The position numbers and the translations under genes are program-made. The notes below the pieces were generated by a model. The model ran no database searches. It had not been told where the DNA came from and saw only the letters and a list, made by a program, of their open reading frames with translations. 48,672 nucleotides of DNA from Corynebacterium efficiens YS-314 (GTDB lineage Bacteria > Actinomycetota > Actinomycetes > Mycobacteriales > Mycobacteriaceae): contig NC_004320.1 in NCBI RefSeq assembly GCF_000011305.1, forward strand, positions 1 to 48,672. Direction: 5' to 3'. How positions within the stretch are numbered: position 1 is the stretch's first letter; every line of letters begins with the position of its first letter. Below, one piece after another: positions 16,744 to 24,926 of the stretch.

Positions 16744-18813
16744 ATGATCATAGGAAGTGACGATCCCATTAAATCTGTCGAAGAAGATGAGTTTGGGAGA
16801 AGCGGCTATGCAGCCCATGTCGCTAAGCTGATTAATAACTCGCATTCGGTAGAGACCAGCATTGTCTTCGGTTTAACTGGGGCCTGGGGGAGTGGAAAAA
16901 CCTCCATGCTGGCAATGATCGAGAAAGAGCTTAAAGAGGTAAATGGAGACTGGCATATTGCTTATTTCACTCCTTGGGCGACCAGTGATGTGAATGGGCT
17001 ATTTGCAGACTTTTATTCTTCGTTAGAACATGCGCTCTCATCGGAAGGTGAGCGAGAATTTTCCACAATATTAGGGGAGATGCTTACTATTGCCGCTCCT
17101 ATAGCAAAAATAATTCCCGTAGTTGGTGACGCTACGCAGGGCGCTCTCGAGCGGGTAGGGAAATCGCTTCAGGATCAGCCACCGTGGAAAGAGACTTTCG
17201 AAAAAGCGTCTTCTGAGATAAAAAAACTCAATCGTAAAATTCTTATTATCGCTGACGATATTGACCGTCTTCAGGGTGAAGAACTAATGGCCCTTCTAAA
17301 GGTCGTAAGACTACTGGGCCGATTTCCCGGCGTAGATTTTCTACTCGCATATGACGAAAAAACAGTCACTCAAACATTAGCGGCGATGGGAGTGGCCGGT
17401 AAGGGAGAATCCGGAAGCCAGAAATTTATGGAGAAAATCATCCAATATCCCTTGGCAATCCCTCCTCTATTGCCAACCCAGCTTATATCTAATTTAATGC
17501 ATAAATTAGATCCTTATCTTGAGCAAATGGAAGAATCGGATACATTTAGAATCCGTCTTCAGCACCTACGTCCGGTACTTCTTGCTCAACTATCCACCCC
17601 TCGAGCTATTGGCCGTTATATAGCGCAAGTGCATCATCATCTAGCCACCTTCAGTGCAGAAGAAATCCACCTGGGTGATGCCCTAATTATGACCCTGCTA
17701 AAAACAAATTTTCGAACAGTACATGATCTTCTTCCTCGCTATAAAGATCAACTTCTTACCGGTAGGAAAGATGGGAAAAGGGTCGCTGCTTCCTCTACGG
17801 ATAAGGATTTTTTTAATCTGGATAACCTAGTTAGACATCTTCCTGAAGAAGATCAAGGGGATGCTCTTGAGCTGGTAAAAGATTTATTTCCCCGGATTAA
17901 ACAGCCCACTCGTTTTCATTTTGTTATTCGAGAAAAGCGAAGAATCTCTGATAAGAATTATTTTGATCGTTACTTTGCCATGGGGATTCCTGGCTATGAT
18001 GTTCCCGATATCCTTGTCGCATCGGCAATCTCTAATGTTATAACTGGAGATGACACCGCGTTCGTGGAACTCCTTAGTAATGGGGATGCTGACCGTTTTG
18101 ACCTGGTAATAAATAAAGCAGAAGAGAGCACAGCGCTGCTACTTAGCGACGAAGAACGTCTTGTAGTCTTGCGCACAATCCTCCCCCTTTTAGATAAATC
18201 AGGTGGGATTGATTCTCCTCCTACTACTCGTAAATGGACGTTATATGGGTGGATAGGGAGATTATTGTCGCAGATGAGTGATAGCGCCGATCCGCAGGCG
18301 ATTTATGGTGCCCTGCAAATGGTGACGGATCATTTTGACCGGATGTATATCATCCGCAGTATTTTTGCAGATGATAAGTCCCATGCCTGGATAAGTGAGC
18401 TAGTAGAACTTGCGAGCGGCGATTTAATAGAGACCGTCCTAAATAATCTGCGTCATAAAAATCAAGCCTCGCAAGAGGAAGGTGTTGAATTTATTATCAA
18501 CCAGCTAGCTGAGTGGAATCAGTTAAACCTTCTTGCAAAAGGAGTCGAAGCTGAGATGGAGGCAGACAATTTTGCAGCAGGAGATTTGGTAGCTCGGTTT
18601 GTTTTCTTAGAAGAAGTTTTCACTCACGGAGTTGCAGAAAAAGAAAAAAGGCTTCGCTTTAATAAGGAGAAATTCAATCAAGTAGTCCCACCAGGACTAG
18701 GTAATCGGTGGGGCACAGAGGAGGTAGCCTTCGAAGAAGGTGGCCTGAGTTGGGAAAATCGAAAAAATTTCGCAGTTTCTCAACTTCGAAGGAAAAATGA
18801 TGAACATCAGTAA
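16744..18813 (+). CDS. KAP-family P-loop NTPase, candidate phage-exclusion protein
   Basis: 689 residues from ATG at 16744, with GGAG eight or so bases upstream. Begins MIIGSDDPIKSVEEDEFGRSGYA, the usual KAP opening. Walker A is GAWGSGKTS (46-54), followed by YFTPWATSDVNGLFADFY. Walker B is KILIIADDIDRLQG (about 166-179), and FLLAYDEKTVTQTL follows. The long insertion usual for KAP proteins is present (GEMLTIAAPIAKIIPVVGDATQGALERV) and may be membrane-associated. The C-terminal half is helical and unrecognised. KAP proteins include PifA of F plasmid, which blocks phage T7; a defence role is inferred from family and the nearby Mrr gene. The stop lies just before the IS5 insertion and is native. 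Confidence 0.88.
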   Translation: MIIGSDDPIKSVEEDEFGRSGYAAHVAKLINNSHSVETSIVFGLTGAWGSGKTSMLAMIEKELKEVNGDWHIAYFTPWATSDVNGLFADFYSSLEHALSSEGEREFSTILGEMLTIAAPIAKIIPVVGDATQGALERVGKSLQDQPPWKETFEKASSEIKKLNRKILIIADDIDRLQGEELMALLKVVRLLGRFPGVDFLLAYDEKTVTQTLAAMGVAGKGESGSQKFMEKIIQYPLAIPPLLPTQLISNLMHKLDPYLEQMEESDTFRIRLQHLRPVLLAQLSTPRAIGRYIAQVHHHLATFSAEEIHLGDALIMTLLKTNFRTVHDLLPRYKDQLLTGRKDGKRVAASSTDKDFFNLDNLVRHLPEEDQGDALELVKDLFPRIKQPTRFHFVIREKRRISDKNYFDRYFAMGIPGYDVPDILVASAISNVITGDDTAFVELLSNGDADRFDLVINKAEESTALLLSDEERLVVLRTILPLLDKSGGIDSPPTTRKWTLYGWIGRLLSQMSDSADPQAIYGALQMVTDHFDRMYIIRSIFADDKSHAWISELVELASGDLIETVLNNLRHKNQASQEEGVEFIINQLAEWNQLNLLAKGVEAEMEADNFAAGDLVARFVFLEEVFTHGVAEKEKRLRFNKEKFNQVVPPGLGNRWGTEEVAFEEGGLSWENRKNFAVSQLRRKNDEHQ

Positions 18814-19667
18814 ATAAGAGATCGCGCGGATAGGTCAGGGTTGTTGGGTCGGGCGAGTCTCCCAGCGATAGGTGCACCAGGCCCCCGGACCAGCCGGCGA
18901 ACAACGATCACGGCGTTGGCTAAAGAAATGAACGCTTCAATGACCCGGATGCGACGTTCGGTACACACCTGCAGTTTCTTGAACCCGCGGTTATGCCACG
19001 AGTTCGTCCGTTCCACCACCCACCGGGCCCCGGCCTGCAACGGGACCCCTTTCTGGCTGATCACCCACTCGCAGCCAAGTTCGGTCAACAGACTGCGGGT
19101 CTTGCTTGAGTCGTATCCGGCGTCCAGATGCACGGTGATCTGATCGGGCAGGGCGAGTCCGAACCGGCCTAGTTTCTCCAATGTCGGGCGCAACAACGGT
19201 GAGTCATGCCGGTTGGCACCGGCGACCACGCACCCAAGCGGGATACCTGCGCCGTCGACCAGCAGGGAGCGTTTCGTGCCTTGTTTGCCCCGGTCAACCG
19301 GGGATCGCCCGGCGGCTTCACCACCGCAGGGGGCTTTGACGATGCACCCGTCCACGCTTAAGTTTTCCAGATCGAGTCCGACGATACGGTCGCAGAATTC
19401 CAAACAGATCTGTTCCAGCTGCTCGAAGATGCCAGCGGTGATCCATTCATCCCGGCGGGTGCGCAAGGTGGTGGCCGAGCATGTCGTGTCGGCGATCTTG
19501 ACATACGAGGCGCCGAGGACGAGGACCTGGATGAGCTTGTCGAAGATGATCCGGTCCGGGATGCGTGGGCGGTGGCACCGAAGTGGGTGGGTGTCGGTCA
19601 CGGGTGGGATCAGCGCGGCGAACTGGCACCAGAGGGGGTCGATGATAGAGGATGGAAGGGCAGGCAC
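18807..19667 (-). CDS. IS5-family transposase
   Basis: 286 residues. N-terminal DUF4096-like part (IIDPLWCQFAALIPP...RRPRIPDRIIFDKLIQVLVLGASY), then the DDE core: LSVDGCIVKAP with SPVDRGKQGTKRSLLVDGAGIPLG, HLDAGYDSSKTRSLLTELG, and WVVERTNSWHNRGFKKLQVCTERR with the Glu. The frame runs through the terminal repeat and uses a TGA in the flanking DNA (18807-18809), overlapping the end of the KAP gene by seven bases. Complete in one frame. Confidence 0.92.
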   Translation of the reverse strand: MPALPSSIIDPLWCQFAALIPPVTDTHPLRCHRPRIPDRIIFDKLIQVLVLGASYVKIADTTCSATTLRTRRDEWITAGIFEQLEQICLEFCDRIVGLDLENLSVDGCIVKAPCGGEAAGRSPVDRGKQGTKRSLLVDGAGIPLGCVVAGANRHDSPLLRPTLEKLGRFGLALPDQITVHLDAGYDSSKTRSLLTELGCEWVISQKGVPLQAGARWVVERTNSWHNRGFKKLQVCTERRIRVIEAFISLANAVIVVRRLVRGPGAPIAGRLARPNNPDLSARSLIY

Positions 19668-19783
19668 GAGTGCTCCTGAGTGGTGTACGTTTTCTTGGTC
19701 GAATCCGTATCTACCAGGCCTCGTGCCTGCTCTTGTTCACCACCCCACCGTGGCCCCCTGTATCTTCCTATCCGCGCAATCTC
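18818..19783 (-). mobile_element. IS5-family insertion sequence
   Basis: 966 bp with ends GAGATCGCGCGGATAGG and CCTATCCGCGCAATCTC and a perfect TAA duplication on both sides (18815-18817 and 19784-19786), as expected for TNA-targeting IS5 elements. It is inserted just after the KAP gene. A solo end of the same element lies at 794-834. Confidence 0.92.
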
Positions 19784-19812
19784 TAAGAGCAGGGTCAATA
19801 AATCCCTAGAGG

Positions 19813-19832
19813 CACTATAATTTTCTATAGTG
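19813..19832. terminator. Short hairpin beside the IS5 insertion
   Basis: CACTATA and TATAGTG pair around ATTTTC. It may have been the terminator of the KAP gene before the IS5 element separated them, but it has only a seven-base stem. Confidence 0.35.
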
Positions 19833-19875
19833 TCATCTATTGGACTCATAAAATTTTCTCGAGAAGCATAAAAAG

Positions 19876-19913
19876 AAAACCCGCCCTCACGGTCAATTGT
19901 GATGACGGGTTTT
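19876..19913 (-). terminator. Terminator of the small repeat-peptide gene
   Basis: AAAACCCG pairs with CGGGTTTT across an inner imperfect stem (CCCTCAC with GTGATG), ending in a run of T on the minus strand. It lies 13 bases after the stop of the 72-residue gene. Confidence 0.7.
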
Positions 19914-19926
19914 CCTCAAGACGACG

Positions 19927-20145
19927 TTACACACGCTGCCTTATTGTTCCTCCGGGATTTTCCTTGCCCCACCGGTCTGTAACAAACCGGCCGCTAATTG
20001 CAGACCGGGTCACCAGCCGCTTATTGCTCGTCCCCTTGCCGACACGTTCATTAACCGTCGTCTTCGGTGAGCGCTTGGCATGTGCTTTAGTGACAAACCT
20101 GCCTGAAATCGCACTGCGGGAAACGCTACGGCCTCGATTAGCCAT
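19927..20145 (-). CDS. Small basic protein with two RSAISGRFVT repeats
   Basis: 72 residues starting MANRGRSVSRSAISGRFVTK, with GGGAAGGGAAAG upstream. Two copies of the module (S/T)RSAISGRFVT followed by a basic segment occur at about residues 10-31 and 45-66 (SRSAISGRFVTKAHAKRSPK and TRSAISGRFVTDRWGKENPG). Short proteins with one such module are common on actinobacterial plasmids and phages as far as I know, and their function is unknown to me. It is bracketed by a terminator downstream and a 15-bp hairpin upstream, so it is a stand-alone transcription unit. Very basic, so nucleic-acid binding is possible. Confidence 0.75.
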   Translation of the reverse strand: MANRGRSVSRSAISGRFVTKAHAKRSPKTTVNERVGKGTSNKRLVTRSAISGRFVTDRWGKENPGGTIRQRV

Positions 20146-20232
20146 GGTTTCTTTCCCTTCCCCCAGCCGCAGGAATTTCCTGTAAACTGATTCTCTATAG
20201 ATTTTAAATTGGTATGGAACCAGCCTGGCTGG

Positions 20233-20268
20233 GAAAGCGTCGAAGTGTTGGAGCACTTCGACGCTTTC
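20233..20268. terminator. Strong 15-bp hairpin
   Basis: GAAAGCGTCGAAGTG and CACTTCGACGCTTTC pair perfectly around a six-base loop and are followed on the plus strand by ATTATATAT. It lies upstream of the small repeat-peptide gene and could insulate it or be a regulatory RNA structure. Confidence 0.6.
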
Positions 20269-20639
20269 ATTATATATCGCTCATAAGATCGAAAACACTG
20301 CATGTTGTAGTTAGAGCCAGAAGGGCAGCACTACATATTGTGCCTCAAGTGGACAATCCTATTGCGCGTAAATCCCAGGGGCTGGCGTTTCTTTTGAGGG
20401 AAAAAAGTGATGGGGCTACATATAGCGCTTGAATAATCACATCTATGTAATTAATTTTCACCCTAATATGGGGGTGTTTTGGGCGGGTTATTTCGCATAT
20501 TCACGAATAGGATTCTCGGATCGCTAACTACTCGCTAGCGTGCAGCGCAACCTAGGTGGCAAGGCCGTTAGTTTGGTCAAGTCCCCTGAGCTGGACCATG
20601 ATTTCCGTAGTGGCATGGATATTTGGGAGGGGATTAATG
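20269..20639. other. Gene-poor stretch with possible decayed coding fragments
   Basis: No complete gene. A plus-strand frame ending at 20432 (KSQGLAFLLREKSDGATYSA) and another running into the IS6 element (NLGGKAVSLVKSPELDHDF, about 20540-20639) read like coding remnants. Neither has a good start and neither is recognised. The second was probably truncated by IS6 insertion. Confidence 0.3.
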
Positions 20640-21480
20640 GGTGCTGTTGCAAAGTTGGGGCAGTAGGAAGACCGGCGTGGAATAATCAGGTCCATGGGCA
20701 TCTTCTCCGGTCGGCAGTTCCCTCGTGAAATCATCCTGTGGGCGGTGCGGTGGTACTGCCGCTACGGCGTGAGCTACCGCGACCTCGAAGAGATGATGAC
20801 CGAGCGGGGAGTGCCGGTCGATCACACCACGATCTACCGCTGGGTCCAGAAATACGCTCCCGAGCTGGATAAGAAGACCCGGTGGTATCGGCAAGTTCCT
20901 GACTGGCAGGCCAGGTCCTGGCGGGTGGATGAGACCTATATCCGGGTCGGGGGAAAGTGGTGCTACCTCTATCGGGCAATCACCGCAGGTGGCCAGACCC
21001 TGGACTTCTACCTCTCACCAAAACGCAACGTCGCCGCAGCGAAGCGTTTCCTGGCGAAGACGCTGCGGTCGAATAAATCGGCAGGCTATCCGCGGGTGAT
21101 CAGCACCGACAAGGCCCCCTCACTCGCCAGGGCAATCTCTGAGCTGAAGGCGGAAGGCGTCTGTCCATCGACGGTCGAGCATCGTCGGGTGAAATACCTC
21201 AACAACGTCATTGAAGGCGATCATGGCCGGTTAAAGCGGATCCTGGGGCCGAAAGGAGCATTCAAAAACCAAACGTCTGCCTACCGGACGTTGAAAGGGA
21301 TGGAAGCGATGCACTCATTGCGGAAGGGGCAGGGCACGATGTTTGCCTATGGTCACCCGAATCCGGATGCAGTGATTGTTAGCCGGGTATTCGAGACGGC
21401 CTGACAACACAGGCACATAGCGTTGATCACACAATAAAAACGGAGCTTTCTTGGCTCCCGCCCCAAGTTGCAACAGCACC
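20640..21480 (+). mobile_element. IS6-family insertion sequence, copy 1
   Basis: 841 bp with ends GGTGCTGTTGCAAAGTTGGGG and CCCCAAGTTGCAACAGCACC. The eight bases on each side (GATTAATG and GCCGGGGC) do not match, so it marks a recombination or cointegrate junction rather than a simple insertion. Confidence 0.9.
20694..21404 (+). CDS. IS6-family transposase, copy 1
   Basis: 236 residues starting MGIFSGRQFPREIILWAVRWYCRYGVSYRDLEE. HTH (YRDLEEMMTERGVPVDHTTIYRWVQKYAPEL) and DDE core (WRVDETYIRVGGKWCYLYRAITAGGQTLDFYLS, VISTDKAPS, and NNVIEGDHGRLKRILGPKGAFK with the Glu) are complete. IS6 enzymes act replicatively and make cointegrates, which fits the duplicated traA tail directly beyond its right end. 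Confidence 0.95.
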   Translation: MGIFSGRQFPREIILWAVRWYCRYGVSYRDLEEMMTERGVPVDHTTIYRWVQKYAPELDKKTRWYRQVPDWQARSWRVDETYIRVGGKWCYLYRAITAGGQTLDFYLSPKRNVAAAKRFLAKTLRSNKSAGYPRVISTDKAPSLARAISELKAEGVCPSTVEHRRVKYLNNVIEGDHGRLKRILGPKGAFKNQTSAYRTLKGMEAMHSLRKGQGTMFAYGHPNPDAVIVSRVFETA

Positions 21481-21603
21481 GCCGGGGCAGATAAGGATCT
21501 GTCCACCATGCTCAACAACCCCCACGCATCGATACCGACGAGTGTCCGGCCCCCAGCTCAGCGCCCCTCTGGGCGGGAACGGGATCGAGGTCAGGTCCTA
21601 TGA
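21481..21603 (+). pseudogene. traA: Duplicated 3' end of traA
   Basis: The first 41 codons after the IS6 right end match the C-terminal tail of TraA (KDLSTMLNNPHASIPT...). They end in a TGA that overlaps the next ATG, as in the intact copy, where the start is GTG. The rest of the relaxase gene is missing. Divergence from the intact tail shows that it came from a related plasmid and not from recent duplication. Confidence 0.9.
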
Positions 21604-21899
21604 CAGCTAAAAACAGTGATGGGCTTAATGACGCGACACGGTCCTACCTGGAGGCGGTTTCTCGCCGGATTCACCAGGAATATGAAGAGCAATTCCGCCA
21701 ATTACAGCGCCGCAGCGAGGCCCAAGAAGAGCTGTGGAAACTAGTAGATCAGTTCGAAGAAATCTCTATTAAGGCAGCACAGCATATGAAAGTCTTCCAG
21801 GACGCAGGGATGGAGCTACCCGAGATCGCCAAACTGATGTGCGTACCCCGTGGGGTAGCCCGGATGTTTCTCGAGATCGCCGAGAACAGTAAAAACTAG
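21600..21899 (+). CDS. Small helical protein, copy 2 (paralogue of 15589-15888)
   Basis: 99 residues, differing from the first copy at eight positions by eye (for example RSYLEAVSRRIHQEYEEQFR versus RLHQEYEEQFR). The frame is intact with an ATG start overlapping the traA fragment stop. Its promoter would have been upstream of the missing traA, so expression now depends on IS6 or read-through. Confidence 0.82.
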   Translation: MTAKNSDGLNDATRSYLEAVSRRIHQEYEEQFRQLQRRSEAQEELWKLVDQFEEISIKAAQHMKVFQDAGMELPEIAKLMCVPRGVARMFLEIAENSKN

Positions 21900-21925
21900 C
21901 TGGCGTGGTGGCTACCGCCACCGTG

Positions 21926-21946
21926 CCCCAACTTTGCAACAGCACC
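21926..21946 (-). mobile_element. Solo IS6 terminal repeat, inverted
   Basis: The 21 bases are the exact reverse complement of the left end of IS6 copy 1. Similarity to the original plasmid backbone (15900-15911) stops at this point, so the duplicated traA tail is bounded on both sides by IS6 ends. Confidence 0.85.
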
Positions 21947-22432
21947 GTCGATGGCTCCCCGCACCGCCTCATCGAGGCCGATGCCTTCGAATCCGCCCTG
22001 GAACAAGCTGGTCTGGACCCACTCCGCCTTCGCTCCACTGGCGGGGGTCTGGTCCTGCGGTTCGTAGTACACAAGTCGAGTATCACCGACCACAACCCGA
22101 GTAACTCTGGGCACGGTACGTAGCTGCTTCGCGAAGATAAGCTCCAACCAATGAACCCAGGTCATCCGCGGTGACGATGACCGGTGCAGGATCTGGTGCG
22201 GGCCCATTTCGCATCCTGATGGCTATGGCCGGTTCACCCGGCAGACAAGCTGGCCACGATGTACCGTCTCTGCCCACCAGGTGGTGCTGATGATCGATCA
22301 GGGTGGTCAGTTGGGTGAGGGTGGCATTGGGGAACACGGCTGCGGCGAACCCCTCTGCGTGTGTGTCGACCAGGCGCACCTGTGGCCAGCCACCCAATCA
22401 GAGAACATCCGCTGCGTCGTCGATCTGGGTAG
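21947..22432 (-). other. Unidentified, probably decayed coding region
   Basis: GC-rich. Minus-strand frames carry coding-like segments (VPRVTRVVVGDTRLVYYEP, 21950-22130; FPNATLTQLTTLIDHQHH, 22220-22390) in different registers, which suggests one gene broken by frameshifts and cut by the IS6 end. I do not recognise it. Confidence 0.3.
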
Positions 22433-22468
22433 GCCCCGGGGCAATGTCACCTTCACCGGCGGCCACCC

Positions 22469-22711
22469 GAGGGGGCCGGCGAGGAGATCGCCCTGTCCCG
22501 CCACGGGCGTATTGTCGCGGAGGTCGTTTCGGCCCAGGAGATGGCGCAACTGCGCAAGGAGCGGGAACTCCTGCGAGACGCGGCGCTGGTGATGGCTCGT
22601 TTTGCCACCGACTCCGGGGCGCGTACCGACCTGGATAAGGCGATGGAGGCTTTTGGCCTGGACCGCGCGGAACTCGAGGCAGAACTCGCTGCCGAAGACT
22701 CCTGCCTCTAA
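22469..22711 (+). pseudogene. Truncated Phd/YefM-like antitoxin
   Basis: The frame reads GAGEEIALSRHGRIVAEVV, the conserved centre of Phd-type antitoxins, then a long acidic helical tail (EMAQLRKERELLRDAALVMARF...) to a TAA at 22709. An in-frame stop at 22430-22432 and the absence of any start codon after it show the N-terminus is lost or frameshifted. It ends 9 bases before the RelE-like frame, the normal antitoxin-toxin order. Confidence 0.65.
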
Positions 22712-22720
22712 TCTGACCTC

Positions 22721-23286
22721 GTGCCGCTTCCCGAACCCCGTGCCCGTGTACGCCTGACTGACGATGCGGTGGCAGATCTGCGTCGGCTGAAGAGAAAAGA
22801 CCCCCAGATCGTCCGGGAGGTCTTCAAGAAGATGCTCCTGCTGGAACGTGCCACCGATGCCGGTGAGCCACTGCTCGGAGCGCTTGTCGGTTTCCGGAAA
22901 CTCGTGGTCGGTGATTGTGATTACCGGATCGCGTGGGGGAAACGACCGATGATGCCCATCAGCCGGTCCTGGAGATCGCGGAGGTCTGGGCCGTGGGAGC
23001 CCGGGTCGACAGTAAAATCTACGACGAGATGAGCCACTGGGTGAAGCAACTACAACAGGCGGACCACCCGCACACCCGTGCCTTGGCCGAGGTCATCGAG
23101 GAGATAGGCCGGCTCTACGGTGGGATTCATGCCCACCTGCAGCCATCCCAGGTTCCTCCCTTACCACCGTGGCTTATCCAGGCCCTGGAAAATGATCTTC
23201 GTCTTTCACCTGAGGTCATCAATGAACTCAGCCAAGATGAAGCCCAGCAGCTCCTCATCCATCACTGGACACAACCCCAGGACTAG
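22721..23286 (+). pseudogene. RelE/ParE-family toxin, frameshifted
   Basis: The first frame gives RVRLTDDAVADLRRLKRKDPQIVREVFKK...GFRKLVVGDCDYRIAWGK, a RelE-fold N-terminus. After the run GTGGGGG near 22934-22940 the natural continuation (DDAHQPVLEIAEVWAVGARVDSKIYDEM) is in another frame and runs to a stop at 23286. One base gained or lost in the G run explains it. Sequencing error in the homopolymer is possible. The tail after ~65 residues of the second frame is longer than in minimal RelE proteins. Confidence 0.75.
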
Positions 23287-23374
23287 AGCGAAACACCCAC
23301 AACCAGGTCCGGGTGTAGGGATTGGTCGATGCTGCCCAAAGGCAGCTGCACGAGCCATCCATTGATACAGATAC

Positions 23375-23406
23375 GGGTGGCCCAGTTCCTGGGACCTGGG
23401 CCACCC
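23375..23406. terminator. Hairpin between convergent genes
   Basis: GGGTGGCCCAG and CTGGGCCACCC form a perfect 11-bp stem with a 10-base loop between the toxin remnant (plus) and the VKOR gene (minus). No long U-run on either side. Confidence 0.55.
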
Positions 23407-23451
23407 GGCCTTCGGTAGAGGTGTGGGAAAGGAAACCACAGCTCGTCGGAG

Positions 23452-24105
23452 TCAGAGGCTGGTGAAATCGGAGTAGAAGCTGAAAAACACCGAGGCGGCC
23501 ACGGCGACGTAGACCACGGCGATCAGGGTGCCCGCCCAGTGGGAGGAAAACCGCACCACGGAAGCGGACGCCGGGAAGAGACCATGGGCGAGGTTGCGTA
23601 CCGTGAGCAGGATAAACAGCGGGATCATCATCGCCCACACCACCATGCAGTACAGGCACAGAATGTGGATGACGAACAGGGCCTGGTACCACAGCCAGAT
23701 GATGAACAACAGGCCCACGCTCACCCCGGCCTGCAGACCCCCCCAGTACCAGTCGGCGAAGCGGGCCCCGGCCAGCATCGCCATCGCGGTGGTAATGACC
23801 ACGGCGAAGGCAACGATGCCGATCAAAGGATTAGGGAAGCCGAACAGTTCGGATTGCCAGGTGCCCATCACCTTTCCGCAGGAGACCAGGGCGTTGATGT
23901 CACAGGTGGTGACGTGTTCGGCGTCCTCGTAGAGGGCCAGGCGCTCCAGCACCAGGATTCCGGAGGCCACCCATCCGATTATCCCGGTGACCAGCAGGAT
24001 GAGGGCGAAAGGACGATGGTGGGCAAAGGCCGGCAGGGAGGTGTCGTTGTTCGGCTCGGTCACGAGAACCTCATTTTCATCGTCGGGGGTGGCTGGGTAC
24101 GTCAT
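23452..24105 (-). CDS. Vitamin K epoxide reductase family protein (VKOR, DsbB-like)
   Basis: 217 residues with five predicted membrane helices. Loop cysteines Cys68 and Cys76 (TTCDINALVSCGKVM), the conserved GFPNPLIG segment and the active-site CLYC (Cys150, Cys153) are all present. VKOR takes electrons from DsbA-type oxidases and passes them to quinone, keeping disulfide formation running outside the membrane. The gene starts nine bases after the DsbA-like gene on the same strand, so the pair forms a complete oxidative folding unit. Confidence 0.93.
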   Translation of the reverse strand: MTYPATPDDENEVLVTEPNNDTSLPAFAHHRPFALILLVTGIIGWVASGILVLERLALYEDAEHVTTCDINALVSCGKVMGTWQSELFGFPNPLIGIVAFAVVITTAMAMLAGARFADWYWGGLQAGVSVGLLFIIWLWYQALFVIHILCLYCMVVWAMMIPLFILLTVRNLAHGLFPASASVVRFSSHWAGTLIAVVYVAVAASVFFSFYSDFTSL

Positions 24106-24114
24106 GGATTCGGG

Positions 24115-24822
24115 TTAGTCGGCGGCAGCCGCGTCGACCTCGGCCCGGAACTGCTCAAGAGAGTCCGGGGTCAGGAGTTGGCCGTCGAGGAAGAAGGTCG
24201 GGGTGCCGCCCACACCCAGGGCCGTGCCGTCGGCCACATCGAGTCGGACCCGTTCCTCGGTGGCCGGATCGGCGACGGCGGCGTCATAGGCGGCCATGTC
24301 CAGACCCAGGTCTTCGGCGAAACCGCGGAAAACCGCACTCTTGTCTTCGGCGGACTCGCCCCACTCGGACTGGGTCTCGAACATCCGGTGGTACATCGCT
24401 TCGTATTGGCCCTGCTGGGCAGCGGCCTCCACCGCCACGGCGGCCGGCATGGAGTTGCGGTGACCCTGCAACGGGAAGTAACGGTTGACGAAGGTGACGG
24501 TGTCGGAATACTCCTCCCGCAGTTCCTCCACGAAGGGGTACGCCGCCCGGCAGGCCTCGCACTCGAAATCGAGAAACTCCACCAGCACGGCCTTCTCGTT
24601 CGGCGCCTGAGACAGCACCCGACTGTTGTCCCGGACTACCTGGCCGGCATCACTGACCACCGTTTCCGGGGCGGGAGCGGAGGTGGAGTCCGCCCGGCCG
24701 ATGAGGAAGGCTACGATCCCGGTGATGACGACGATGGCCAGCAAGGCCCAGACAATGATCTGGGCTTTTCTCCAGTTCCCGGAGGGCCGGGTGGAGGTGG
24801 TGGGGTTGGTGGGAGTGCTCAC
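24115..24822 (-). CDS. DsbA-like thiol-disulfide oxidoreductase, membrane-anchored
   Basis: About 235 residues from GTG at 24822 (VSTPTNPTTSTRPSG), chosen because GGAA precedes it; an ATG at 24876 is also possible. A single N-terminal helix (IIVWALLAIVVITGIVAFLIG) anchors a thioredoxin-fold domain with FLDFECEACRAAYPF (Cys88-x-x-Cys91) and the cis-proline loop VGGTPTFFLDGQ. It oxidises exported proteins in the cell wall space and is recharged by the VKOR next door. In actinobacteria such enzymes (MdbA-like) are needed for pilins and secreted toxins; here they could also serve the two-cysteine bacteriocin at 38603. Confidence 0.9.
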   Translation of the reverse strand: MSTPTNPTTSTRPSGNWRKAQIIVWALLAIVVITGIVAFLIGRADSTSAPAPETVVSDAGQVVRDNSRVLSQAPNEKAVLVEFLDFECEACRAAYPFVEELREEYSDTVTFVNRYFPLQGHRNSMPAAVAVEAAAQQGQYEAMYHRMFETQSEWGESAEDKSAVFRGFAEDLGLDMAAYDAAVADPATEERVRLDVADGTALGVGGTPTFFLDGQLLTPDSLEQFRAEVDAAAAD

Positions 24823-24926
24823 GAGGGTTCCGTTCTCTGTGGTGCTGGTCAAAAATATCAGGGTGGTGTGCCCCAACAGTGCCCGGCCAGGCGCCGAGGA
24901 GGCTTTCTTGGCCCGGGGCAGGGCCG

